Shown piece by piece: positions 56,425 to 64,000 of a DNA stretch of 64,000 bases (position 1 is the stretch's first letter; the number at the start of each line of letters is the position of its first letter). A model generated the notes under the pieces. The model had not been told where the DNA came from. It worked only from the letters and a program-made list of their open reading frames with translations, and did not search any database. Both the position numbers and the translations under genes were made by a program. Source of the DNA: Clostridium rhizosphaerae (GTDB lineage Bacteria; Bacillota; Clostridia; Clostridiales; Clostridiaceae); NCBI RefSeq assembly GCF_016765585.1, contig NZ_JAESWC010000004.1, forward strand, positions 297,285 through 361,284, written 5' to 3'.

Positions 56425-57363
56425 TCATTTTTTCTGCTTTTGTATATACTCATTATTTCTTAAATCAAATTTTTCAATTGGTTCCGGTCCTCTTAATATT
56501 CTTCTATTTATGTGAAGATCCCCTGATGAATCGTATCTAACCCTCCATTCAATCAACATTATTTTTCCATCATCTATTTCAATACCTTGTATTCCGCTTG
56601 CCCTAACGCAGGATCCATCATTGAAGTATGGCAGTTCTTTAGCTTTGGGAAAATGTGGCCTATGAGTATGTCCACAGATTATCATAATTTTGTTCTTTTC
56701 AATCCAGCCGCTATATATACGTTCAATTTTATGAATTTTTTCAGCATTTTTTACAGGACTTGCTGGATTTATAAACCCTATTGAGTGAAGGTATCTCCAA
56801 AAATACCTTACAGTAAGCCTATTAAAACGCCATAACTTGTCATTCATTCTATCTCCTTGATGACCATGAACAGTTAGTATCTCCTGTGCTGTATCTTTAT
56901 GCTTAAACACTACTGCTTCATAGGGTGTAATACCAGGAAATAATTCAATATACTCTTCGTTATACTCATCGTAGAACCTATAATAATTCTTCTCTACAAA
57001 ATTAGGATGCTTTACGCATATATTGTGATTGCCGTACAGCATGATCATTCTATTTGAATCAAAGAACCTTTTCAATAGAGAATATACTTCATCATGTGCC
57101 AGTCTTATCTCCTTAAAGTTAGAGTTTTCCCAAAGCTCATCTCCATCTCCAACTTCTACATAAGTATATCCATTATTAAAATAAAACTCTAATGCATATA
57201 AAAAAATATTCTGGTTTTTTGCAAATTCATCAGATGGCGTACTATTTCCTCTATGACAGTCACTGAAAAATATATATTTAGAATTGTTATTAAAGTATTC
57301 AATTTTAGCATTATTATATGCTTCCGTTAATCTCTTTTCTGCTAATTTCTTTTCAAACAGCAT
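56425..57363 (-). CDS. Calcineurin-like metallophosphoesterase
   Basis: 312 residues. All five metal-binding blocks are visible: SDCHRG (about 34), GDGDELWE (about 73), GNH (about 111), VHGHQGD (about 165) and GHTHRPHF (about 232). The fold and motif spacing resemble UDP-2,3-diacylglucosamine pyrophosphatase-like hydrolases, but Gram-positives lack that substrate, so the true one is open. Cytoplasmic. It follows the LytTR/DUF3021 pair on the same strand with a 70-nt gap. Confidence 0.85.
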   Translation of the reverse strand: MLFEKKLAEKRLTEAYNNAKIEYFNNNSKYIFFSDCHRGNSTPSDEFAKNQNIFLYALEFYFNNGYTYVEVGDGDELWENSNFKEIRLAHDEVYSLLKRFFDSNRMIMLYGNHNICVKHPNFVEKNYYRFYDEYNEEYIELFPGITPYEAVVFKHKDTAQEILTVHGHQGDRMNDKLWRFNRLTVRYFWRYLHSIGFINPASPVKNAEKIHKIERIYSGWIEKNKIMIICGHTHRPHFPKAKELPYFNDGSCVRASGIQGIEIDDGKIMLIEWRVRYDSSGDLHINRRILRGPEPIEKFDLRNNEYIQKQKK

Positions 57364-57433
57364 GGCACACCCCTTTTATGAGCATTTAACCAATCTTCTT
57401 ATTAGTTAATCTACCCTTTTAGATAAAAATATA

Positions 57434-57865
57434 TTACTTGGAACTATTATACTCCCTCAATTTTTCATTGAGCTGTTTTTCCTGTGCTTTACCATCTATA
57501 TACATCATTGCATAGACTCCTCCCTTTACACAAATAATTACAATAAAATAAATCAAAATAAGGCTTAGATCATGAATTTTACCAGGGCTAAAGAAGAATA
57601 GCCATATTAGTATCATTATATCTGCTAGTGTAGAGCAAACAAAAAAACTAATCATTTGAGCCTTTTTCGTAAGCTCGAACTTATTTATTAGGGCATACCT
57701 AAAAAGTGTAAAAGCTGCGGCGAACAATATCATTTGAAAGAGTAACGAGTCACTAATTGTTTCTACTGAGTAGATTCTAAGGTACATTAGAACAAGGAAT
57801 ATTAAACCTCCAAAGGCTGTAAAAAAGTCTTTTAAAATATACCCAAGGTACTTACTTATTTTCAT
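57434..57865 (-). CDS. DUF3021 family membrane protein
   Basis: 143 residues, four transmembrane helices (about 12-30, 42-60, 70-90, 98-120) and a charged C-terminus (KAQEKQLNEKLREYNSSK). DUF3021 proteins are regularly encoded after a small LytTR regulator, as here (12 nt after it). In studied relatives the membrane protein restrains its LytTR partner. The signal is unknown. Confidence 0.85.
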   Translation of the reverse strand: MKISKYLGYILKDFFTAFGGLIFLVLMYLRIYSVETISDSLLFQMILFAAAFTLFRYALINKFELTKKAQMISFFVCSTLADIMILIWLFFFSPGKIHDLSLILIYFIVIICVKGGVYAMMYIDGKAQEKQLNEKLREYNSSK

Positions 57866-57877
57866 AATTTCTCCTCC

Positions 57878-58315
57878 TTATAATCCTAATTTATTTTTTA
57901 GTACAGGAACGTATTGTCTTGAAATTAAAACCTTCTCGCCATTTTTAAGCAATGCTTCAAATTTCCCATAAAAAACTACCTTTACAGACCCTATCTTTGC
58001 AAGGTTCACAATTGTGGATTTTGAAGCTCTAAAAAAGCCTAAGTTCTCATATTCCGCCTCAATCTCATAAAGCTTTAGCCTGGACTCATAAACCTTATCC
58101 TTACAGTAGATAAACACTTTATTATCAACTGATTCAAAATAGAAAACATCTTTAGGATTTAAAATGTGCATTCGTAAATCTGAAACTCCAATGAGCTTTT
58201 TAGAGGGCGATTGAAAGGAATAAATGAGCTGCATTAACGAATCGTCCAGTTCATTGCTTCTTACTATTATTTCAGGCTCGCTCCCAGGCGGTATCTTTTC
58301 TATTATAACTTTCAT
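57878..58315 (-). CDS. LytTR DNA-binding regulator (stand-alone)
   Basis: 145 residues from ATG at 58315 (site GAGGTGG). An N-terminal 40-residue segment without a receiver domain is followed by a LytTR beta-type domain. The domain has IYCKDKVYESRLKLYEIEAE, FFRASKSTIVNLAKIGSV and LISRQYVPVLKNKLG. It belongs to the LytTR-membrane-inhibitor class with the following DUF3021 gene, and likely controls its own operon and perhaps envelope or competence-type genes. Confidence 0.88.
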   Translation of the reverse strand: MKVIIEKIPPGSEPEIIVRSNELDDSLMQLIYSFQSPSKKLIGVSDLRMHILNPKDVFYFESVDNKVFIYCKDKVYESRLKLYEIEAEYENLGFFRASKSTIVNLAKIGSVKVVFYGKFEALLKNGEKVLISRQYVPVLKNKLGL

Positions 58316-58510
58316 CTTGACCACCTCTTTATCTTTATATTTACAGTATATATTGGGAATAACTGGTCTGCAATAGCAGTTATAGTAAGCTGCAATATTG
58401 AAGCGGTAAGGTGCACAAAACAATTATTATGCTATAACTGTTGTAACATATTGAAAAATTGCTGCTGGTAGGATAATTGCCATGATACTAAAAGCTTATT
58501 GGAACAAAAA

Positions 58511-58610
58511 AACAGCAATAATACGTTTTAGTATTACTGCTGTTTCAATTTTATTTAGGTATTTATTAAACAATTTTAGTCGTCCAGCAAAAACTGCATA
58601 GGATGTGTAT
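58511..58610 (-). repeat. 3'-UTR module R2: conserved block plus terminator
   Basis: On the minus strand the block ACACATCCTATGCAG...GCTGGACGACTAAAATTG (58571-58610) begins 7 nt after the protease stop. The terminator is AACAGCAGTAATAC with GTATTATTGCTGTT (58511-58544), then seven U. Confidence 0.7.
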
Positions 58611-58616
58611 ATATTC

Positions 58617-60710
58617 TTACTTTTTCTTGTTTAATTTATCTTTAAGCACCAGCTCGTAGCTATAATCTACCACACCAGTTGTTCCTGGTTTTGCAGCGTA
58701 CCAAACCAACATATAGTTATTACCGCTGCTTAAGAACTTTTGAATCTCCATTTCATCAGCTGCTGTCATATTTACTAAGTCCAATGTTTTAACTTGATAA
58801 TGCTGTGGTTCTGTTCCCTTATTTGTATATTTTTCATTAATAAAGGTAACTGAATAGTCAACATAGTTTCCAAGAATCTTATCCAAATTTTCAAACTTGC
58901 TCATATCATCACAGGTATTAGTGTAGTTAATTTCAGGTATAGAAATATTATCAACATACCAACCTGGATCTGTATAGGCGTCGTCAGTCATGTATCTGAA
59001 GTTTACTAATATCTTCTTTCCTGCATATGCAGAAAGATCAAAGACTTCATTTGTCCACGCTTCGTTAGTACCTGTAAATCCAGGAACATTTGCTCCAATG
59101 CTACTCTTTGCACCTGGGTCTAAATAGGTCTTTGTATTATTGTTAGCAAGACTCTTCCATGTCTTTCCGCCATCATCTGAAACTTGAACAAATCCATAGT
59201 CCCAGCCTTTTTCGATATAATAATAATTGTCAAATTTTAAAGTTGCCTTTTGAACATTAGTCAAATCAGCCCAAAATACCAGCTTGTTATCATTTTTATC
59301 CGCATTATTTCCCCATAATACATTGTTTGCTGAATTTCTTGTATCAGGCACAACCTTCCAAGGATTGGAATTTGTAACGAAACTAACACCATTAAATATT
59401 ATATCTTTAATATTTTTTGTATTCTCAAGCTTTAAGTAGTCCACTCCCCAAGCAGGAACTCCATCCTTTTGGAAGGTTTGTGCTGACTTATAGTTTACTT
59501 TCACATCTATACTGCTAAAATTATATATTCCATTGCCAGGATTCTTGCTGTCCACAGATAAAGCAGCGCTAAATCTTCTAAACAATTCGGTAAAATCAAT
59601 ACCAGTATTAAACTGAGCTAGAACCTTGTTAACACTATTTATTCCTTGGGTCTTTTCTTTAGCTAAAGCTTGAATGAAGTTTTTTCCAAAATGGTCATTT
59701 AGATACAATTGGAATAAATATGCTTGCCCGTAGTCAGCTAGAGTTTCTGGTCCAGTAGGGGCATTATACTGTTCATCCCATGAAACTAATGAATTTTCTG
59801 GGTGGTCTAGGAAGAAATTAACATGTCCCCAGTCATGACCATAACCACATAAATATTGTGCAAAGTCAGCCATTCCTTCATTTATCCAGCTTTCCTCATC
59901 AGGATCGTTATCACTGTGAATAAGATGCTGGAATTCATGAGCTACAGTTCCGTAAATACTATTATTCGGTATTCTCGCATCCCACCTATTTGTATCAATA
60001 TTTATTACATTCCTATCAAAATATCTAGCAAACGTTGGTGAGAAGAAACCAGCAACATAAAATGGGTAACTTGGATCATAATAGTTTTCGTCTCTGCAAT
60101 TATCAACAAGCATTATAACTCTTTCTATTCCGTCAGCAGGAGCATAGTAACCAGCTGGTACTTTAAGAGCAGGATTCTGGCCTGTTCTAGAGTTTGGTAC
60201 TCCAAAGAACTCTGTATCCTTTTGATAAATATTTTTATCAAACTCGTCTCTTAGCTTGTCAACTTGTTCTTGGGTTATAACTGGCACAGGTCTAGAATCA
60301 CCTGGCAAAAACTTAAGGTCATTAGCAACCCATACTTCAACCTTTTGACCAATGCTTCTTAATGTAAATTCTTTATAGTAGTTTCCATTTTGGTTATCAT
60401 AGGCTACAAACTTCTTTGTTCCACCGTTATAAGTAAAGTTCCCTTCATTATCTGCCACACTTTGAGCTGAAACTGTATTAAAGTCTATACTTTCTGTAGC
60501 TTTCATTATTTCCTTATCCATCTTTGCCCTAAGTACAGGATCCTTTTCCATAGTTCTAATTCGAGAGTCAACATCAATAGTGTCCCCGTATCTAGCTGTA
60601 TTCCATTGATCTTTTTCCGCAGCTTTAACTTTTGTAAATTGACCGGGTATGGCTACAGAAGCAACCATAAGAAGAGAAACAATTGTTGATAGTAGTTTCT
60701 TTTTGTTCAT
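58617..60710 (-). CDS. Secreted InhA-like M6 metalloprotease
   Basis: 697 residues. Signal peptide at 1-30 (LLMVASVAIPGQFTKVKA). The zinc site is HEFQHLIH (about 258-265), with the third ligand region WINEGMADFAQYL. A beta-rich C-terminal region (about 420-620) includes WYVDNISIPE, typical of the MAM/jelly-roll part of immune inhibitor A proteases, followed by a shorter terminal domain. It would be exported and degrade extracellular proteins. It is a single gene, with an AT-rich upstream region. Confidence 0.88.
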   Translation of the reverse strand: MNKKKLLSTIVSLLMVASVAIPGQFTKVKAAEKDQWNTARYGDTIDVDSRIRTMEKDPVLRAKMDKEIMKATESIDFNTVSAQSVADNEGNFTYNGGTKKFVAYDNQNGNYYKEFTLRSIGQKVEVWVANDLKFLPGDSRPVPVITQEQVDKLRDEFDKNIYQKDTEFFGVPNSRTGQNPALKVPAGYYAPADGIERVIMLVDNCRDENYYDPSYPFYVAGFFSPTFARYFDRNVINIDTNRWDARIPNNSIYGTVAHEFQHLIHSDNDPDEESWINEGMADFAQYLCGYGHDWGHVNFFLDHPENSLVSWDEQYNAPTGPETLADYGQAYLFQLYLNDHFGKNFIQALAKEKTQGINSVNKVLAQFNTGIDFTELFRRFSAALSVDSKNPGNGIYNFSSIDVKVNYKSAQTFQKDGVPAWGVDYLKLENTKNIKDIIFNGVSFVTNSNPWKVVPDTRNSANNVLWGNNADKNDNKLVFWADLTNVQKATLKFDNYYYIEKGWDYGFVQVSDDGGKTWKSLANNNTKTYLDPGAKSSIGANVPGFTGTNEAWTNEVFDLSAYAGKKILVNFRYMTDDAYTDPGWYVDNISIPEINYTNTCDDMSKFENLDKILGNYVDYSVTFINEKYTNKGTEPQHYQVKTLDLVNMTAADEMEIQKFLSSGNNYMLVWYAAKPGTTGVVDYSYELVLKDKLNKKK

Positions 60711-60924
60711 TACATTTCCCCCTTTTTATATTTAACACACCCAAAGATGTATTAATTCAATGTTAACTTTCAAATAGTTATCCTAGAAAACTGCAGGGTT
60801 ATGCATAGTATTATGAAATGTTTAAAATCAACTACTACATTTATATAGAAATGATAGCATCTTTATGATAATTAAGTTGAAAGATTATGCAGTTAGTTAC
60901 AAATATATTATCATTAAACTTAGT

Positions 60925-61015
60925 TAAAAAAGTCCTTGAAGTAAAAACTTCAAGGACCTTTTATCCTTACTTTAACAAATTTTCGTCGTCCAATAAAGAG
61001 TACATAAGATGTGTG
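60925..61015 (-). repeat. 3'-UTR module R3: conserved block plus terminator
   Basis: On the minus strand the block CACACATCTTATGTACTCTT, TATTGGACGACGAAAATTTG (60976-61015) follows the MerR-methyltransferase stop by about 25 nt. The terminator GTCCTTGAAGT with ACTTCAAGGAC lies at 60925-60957; this is a different hairpin sequence from R1, R2 and R4. Confidence 0.7.
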
Positions 61016-61040
61016 CATTTCATTTTAACCCACGCTCTAT

Positions 61041-62063
61041 TTATTTCTTGTCATAATTTATTTTTGCATTAGCTACTATAACGCCCACAAGAGGATGTAA
61101 CTTATGTACTTCTACAGTAAAATTAAAGCTCTGGAAACAATCCGTTAGTTCTTCAATACTTGAAGGAAAATCTACTTTAGGTCCATATCCAATTAAAGCA
61201 AATTCTTCTTTATAATCATCTGGATTTTCAAAAAATATTAAATCACCTATTATAATACTTTTTAAGCTTTCTCCGCCTAGAGCAATCATTTCCTTTATTG
61301 CCCTCTTTTTAAACTCTGTAGTTAAATGATGTAAAGCGTAGTTTGATATGATTTTTGTTACATGCCTTGCTTTTAAATCTACATTTAAACTTGGCTGTTC
61401 AAATGTTCCTATATAAAATTCAGTATTATCCATACCTACACTTTTTGCACTCTCTTTCGCCTGTATAACCATCCCTTCACTAATATCTACCCCAATTGCT
61501 AATCTTACTTTTTGCGATAGTTGTATAAGTTGTTTACCTGTACCGCACCCTAAATCCAGTACAACATCATTCACATTTGGATTAACTAATTCATTTATTA
61601 GCTCTGCAGTTTTAGCCCTCCAATAATAGCTATCAGTAACATATTGTTTACTTGCATTATTAAATCTTTGCTTTGCACTTGTTTCCATATTCGTTATCCT
61701 TATAATATCAATAAATTGCTGAACATCCAGAAAATTATTGCTTTGTATTTTTTTCTGGGCTTTATTTAGGGCAGTAATAACTATTTCAATATTTTTCTTT
61801 TTTTCTTCTAATGCTCTTGTTTGAATATCAATTACACTTTCTATATCTCGACCCTTTTCATTTAAAAGCTTTTTTATTTCTTCAAGTGATAATCCAACAA
61901 ATTTTAATGTAGTAATTTGCTGTAGCTTAATAAAGTCCATATCACTATAAACCCTATACCCTGTTTCTGTCTTCGTAGACGGTTGTAACAAGCCGATTTT
62001 ATCATAATGAAGTAATGTTTTAACAGTTACTCCTGCTCTTTTAGCAAACTCACTAATTTTCAA
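61041..62063 (-). CDS. MerR regulator fused to a SAM-dependent methyltransferase
   Basis: About 340 residues. Residues 1-70 are a MerR winged helix (ISEFAKRAGVTVKTLLHYDKIGLL, then GYRVYSDMDFIKLQQI), followed by a coiled coil (about 75-130). A class I methyltransferase domain (about 145-335) has VLDLGCGTGKQL, IGVDISEGMV and ISNYALHHL. The start is TTG at 62063, 6 nt after AAGGGGAG. Its promoter has the 19-nt spacer typical of MerR activation. The effector could be the methyl acceptor or product; neither is known. Confidence 0.88.
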   Translation of the reverse strand: MKISEFAKRAGVTVKTLLHYDKIGLLQPSTKTETGYRVYSDMDFIKLQQITTLKFVGLSLEEIKKLLNEKGRDIESVIDIQTRALEEKKKNIEIVITALNKAQKKIQSNNFLDVQQFIDIIRITNMETSAKQRFNNASKQYVTDSYYWRAKTAELINELVNPNVNDVVLDLGCGTGKQLIQLSQKVRLAIGVDISEGMVIQAKESAKSVGMDNTEFYIGTFEQPSLNVDLKARHVTKIISNYALHHLTTEFKKRAIKEMIALGGESLKSIIIGDLIFFENPDDYKEEFALIGYGPKVDFPSSIEELTDCFQSFNFTVEVHKLHPLVGVIVANAKINYDKK

Positions 62064-62085
62064 GAATTTCTCCCCTTTCAAGATT

Positions 62086-62116
62086 ATTCTAATTCCTAAC
62101 CTTGGGTTAGAGTCAA
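62086..62116 (-). promoter_or_regulatory. MerR-type promoter with 19-nt spacer
   Basis: The minus strand has TTGACT (62111-62116), a 19-nt spacer CTAACCCAAGGTTAGGAAT and TAGAAT (62086-62091). The spacer holds the inverted repeat CTAACC..GGTTAG. Confidence 0.88.
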
Positions 62117-62206
62117 TATTGATTTAAAATACTTATAAATATATTTCATTATACACCTATTGATTATTTCAATAATATCTAAATACAAATTTAATAAAAA
62201 ATATAA

Positions 62207-62333
62207 GATAGCAGTAATATTTATTAATATTACTGCTATCTTTATGCTATCATCTATATCATCATACATCTATTTATAACCTGAGCTATTTACACTATCT
62301 TAGTTGTCCAACAAAGAGTACATAGGATGTATA
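62207..62333 (-). repeat. 3'-UTR module R4: conserved block plus terminator
   Basis: On the minus strand the block TACATCCTATGTACTCTTTG, TTGGACAACTAAGATAGTG (62293-62333) follows the DUF stop by about 25 nt. The terminator is a perfect 15-bp stem (GATAGCAGTAATATT with AATATTACTGCTATC) at 62207-62240. Confidence 0.7.
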
Positions 62334-62355
62334 GAAAAAATGTATATTTCTTGGG

Positions 62356-62727
62356 CTAAAGCAAAAATCCTAAAAGAAATAAAATACTCACAGCTGAAAA
62401 TCCAAGGGTTTTCCAATACTTATAATATAATGCTTCTCCTACTGCATACGTAGCAAATAAAATTAGAGCTAATAAAAAATATGTTTCATTTACATTACGT
62501 AAAATAAATGAAGCAATCCCTATTAGAAAAAATAACAATCCCAAAATGAACATAAGCATAACCTTTGTTTTTAATTGTTTTTTTGTAACCTCTTTTGGTA
62601 TTTCCTGATGTTGCTTACGAGCCAAATTCATTCCGTTCTTTAAACTCAAAAATATTAAATTGGAGATAATCTCAAACATTCCGAATGCAACAAAAATTGC
62701 TCTATATATTTCTAATTTCCATGACAT
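62356..62727 (-). CDS. Four-helix membrane protein (123 residues)
   Basis: Four predicted transmembrane helices in two pairs, with a basic cytoplasmic loop (RKQHQEIPKEVTKKQLKTK). The start ATG overlaps the MarR stop codon, so translation is coupled. Unrecognised; by position it is the target of the MarR repressor and may be a small transport or protection protein. Confidence 0.7.
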   Translation of the reverse strand: MSWKLEIYRAIFVAFGMFEIISNLIFLSLKNGMNLARKQHQEIPKEVTKKQLKTKVMLMFILGLLFFLIGIASFILRNVNETYFLLALILFATYAVGEALYYKYWKTLGFSAVSILFLLGFLL

Positions 62728-63158
62728 TACTCCCCCTCCTTTTTTAAATTATTATTAATTCGCTGTAAGTAATCAAATAACTGTTCTATTTCATCATCAT
62801 TAAACTCCACCAAAGCTCTACAATTGCATTTAACTGCTTCATAACTAATTTTTTCTGCTAAATCTTGTCCATAATCTGATATGCACACTATATTTGCTCT
62901 CCTATCATTTTCGCATTGATTTCTATAAACCAACTTTTTATTAATAAGTTTATCAATTACAGCCCCTGTTGTGGCCCTGTCCGCTTCTAATTTTTCAGCT
63001 ACCTCCGCTTGTGTTAAGTTATCTTCTTCTGACAACACTTTTAGAACAGCCCACTGTGATGTGGTTATATCATATATTTTAATTTTTGTTTCTAATTGCT
63101 TTTTTATATTTCTAGCTGTTGAATTAATAATGTATCCAAAAGATTCATTTATGTTCAT
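62727..63158 (-). CDS. MarR-family transcriptional regulator
   Basis: About 143 residues from ATG at 63158. Winged helix with LTQAEVAEKLEADRATTGAV as recognition region and the wing NQCENDRRANIVCIS. It likely represses its own operon through the palindrome at 63181-63221. Ligand unknown. Confidence 0.9.
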   Translation of the reverse strand: MNINESFGYIINSTARNIKKQLETKIKIYDITTSQWAVLKVLSEEDNLTQAEVAEKLEADRATTGAVIDKLINKKLVYRNQCENDRRANIVCISDYGQDLAEKISYEAVKCNCRALVEFNDDEIEQLFDYLQRINNNLKKEGE

Positions 63159-63180
63159 ATAAAATCTCAACCTTTCCATT

Positions 63181-63221
63181 ATAATAATAAGCGTGCATAT
63201 AATATGTGCACTTATTATTAT
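63181..63221 (-). promoter_or_regulatory. MarR operator/promoter palindrome
   Basis: ATAATAATAAG (63181-63191) and CTTATTATTAT (63211-63221) are perfect complements, with an inner TGCA pair around ATATAATA, where a -10 TATAAT-like sequence sits. Confidence 0.72.
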
Positions 63222-63309
63222 AGCATTTCCCTTTATTTTGTAAATAGTAAAATGGCACCTTTTATTAATACTTCAAAATTTATCCTTCATATTATGCCTA
63301 AAAGCAAAA

Positions 63310-63346
63310 AAACAGCAATAATACTTATTAATATTACTGCTGCTTA
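63310..63346 (-). terminator. Terminator of the ABC-F gene (R5 hairpin)
   Basis: On the minus strand CAGCAGTAATA pairs with TATTATTGCTG, then seven U. The hairpin is close kin of the R2 and R4 terminators, but the downstream conserved block is absent. Confidence 0.85.
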
Positions 63347-63411
63347 ATATTTACGAGTTAAATGCAAAAAACAATTCATTTAGTTTAGTCTAACTTTTCA
63401 ATATGGAACTA

Positions 63412-64000
63412 TCATACGATTTTTGTAGTCCAATCCTCACAGTTCCAAACTTCAGTCACAACATCCCTATAAAACTCTGGTTCGTGGCAAACTAATAATA
63501 TAGTTCCCTTATACTCTTTTAGTGATCTCTTTAATTCATCCTTTGCATCTACATCAAGATGGTTAGTAGGCTCGTCAAGAATCAATATATTAGTTTCATT
63601 ATTTATAAGCTTTGCAAGTCTAACCTTGGCAGCCTCTCCCCCTGATAAAACCATTACCATACTCTCAATATGCTTAGTAGTAAGTCCGCATTTTGCAAGA
63701 GCAGCACGAACTTCATATTGAGTGTAGCCGGGAAACTCCTTCCAAAACTCTTCAATACAAGTATTTGTGTTTCCTTCTCTGCCTTCCTGCTCAAAGTATC
63801 CTATATACTGATAATCTCCAAGCTGAACTTCTCCGCTTATTGGCTTTATTTGACCCATTAAGCTCTTAAGAAGTGTTGTCTTTCCTAATCCATTAGAACC
63901 TACTAAGGCAATTTTCTGTCCTCTTTCCATATAAAGATTAAGAGGCTTTGTAAGCGGGCTATCATAACCTATAACTAAATCCTTAGTTTCAAATATAACC
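63412..64000 (-). CDS. ABC-F family ATPase, C-terminal part (cut by window edge)
   Basis: The frame is open through the right edge; about 196 C-terminal residues are visible. The second ATPase domain has Walker A GSNGLGKTT, signature LSGGEAAKVRLAKL and Walker B ILILDEPTNHLD, the last being diagnostic of ABC-F. Residues before the apparent internal ATG at 63930 (KDLVIGYDSPLTKPLNLYM) continue the domain. ABC-F proteins act on the ribosome, in translation control or antibiotic protection; the subfamily cannot be assigned from this part. Confidence 0.88.
   Translation of the reverse strand, partial: VIFETKDLVIGYDSPLTKPLNLYMERGQKIALVGSNGLGKTTLLKSLMGQIKPISGEVQLGDYQYIGYFEQEGREGNTNTCIEEFWKEFPGYTQYEVRAALAKCGLTTKHIESMVMVLSGGEAAKVRLAKLINNETNILILDEPTNHLDVDAKDELKRSLKEYKGTILLVCHEPEFYRDVVTEVWNCEDWTTKIV

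Overview
The window looks like chromosomal DNA of an anaerobic, spore-former-type Clostridium (cluster I, sensu stricto). The base composition is very AT-rich and starts are ATG, GTG or TTG behind strong GGAGG-type ribosome sites. Gene content points the same way: a reverse rubrerythrin, an [FeFe]-hydrogenase-like protein, PadR/DUF2812 and HTH/DUF2975 pairs, a LevR-controlled sigma-54 beta-glucoside PTS and an InhA-type protease. I cannot name the species. I see no rRNA, CRISPR array, intact insertion sequence or prophage.

Layout. 0-16 kb: reverse rubrerythrin, a small glutaredoxin-like protein, rluF, a sortase, a histidine kinase with a NatAB-type exporter, ispF, a three-gene sensory operon (CHASE4 kinase, GAF/HD-GYP protein, receiver), an AI-2E-type permease, an alkyl-purine glycosylase, a Q/N-rich protein and a DUF4349 lipoprotein. 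16-20 kb: a heterodimeric multidrug exporter behind a 54-codon leader ORF with terminator hairpins (bmrB-bmrC-bmrD type). 20-32.4 kb: a galactose/galactoside block (lacZ, two-component system with its own binding lipoprotein, mglBAC). 32.5-36 kb: two tRNA-Pro genes, several very small proteins and a nitroreductase. 36-43 kb: a hydrogenase-like pair, a HAD phosphatase, a DEAD-box helicase and two regulator/membrane-protein pairs. 43-49 kb: an AraC-GyrI regulator, the arsRDA-arsC-acr3 operon and two gene remnants. 49-56 kb: a cellobiose-type PTS, a phospho-beta-glucosidase and a LevR-type activator with two near-consensus sigma-54 promoters. 56-64 kb: a metallophosphoesterase, a LytTR/DUF3021 pair, an InhA-like protease, a MerR-methyltransferase fusion, a MarR operon and the end of an ABC-F gene.

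How the parts work together. The galactose block couples extracellular sugar sensing (lipoprotein, YesM-like kinase, YesN-like regulator) to uptake (mglBAC) and to lactose cleavage (lacZ). The PTS block couples an AAA+/PRD activator to sigma-54 promoters for IIA and for IIB-IIC-glucosidase. The ars operon has two inverted repeats at its promoter, one of them inside the spacer. Many regulators here carry visible operators: PadR, ArsR, MerR (19-bp spacer) and MarR.

Most unusual signals. (1) A roughly 90-nt structured repeat occurs in the 5' untranslated regions of five unrelated genes, always the same way round and always ending in the ribosome-binding site. Its stems covary between copies, and the left-edge copy has a second copy inserted inside it. 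(2) Five perfect DnaA boxes, arranged as inverted pairs plus near-matches, fill the rluF-sortase intergenic region. (3) Four consecutive transcription units in 56-62 kb share a conserved block of about 35 nt just after the stop codon, followed by a terminator. (4) A 345-bp imperfect palindrome with a third related arm lies between lacZ and its regulators.
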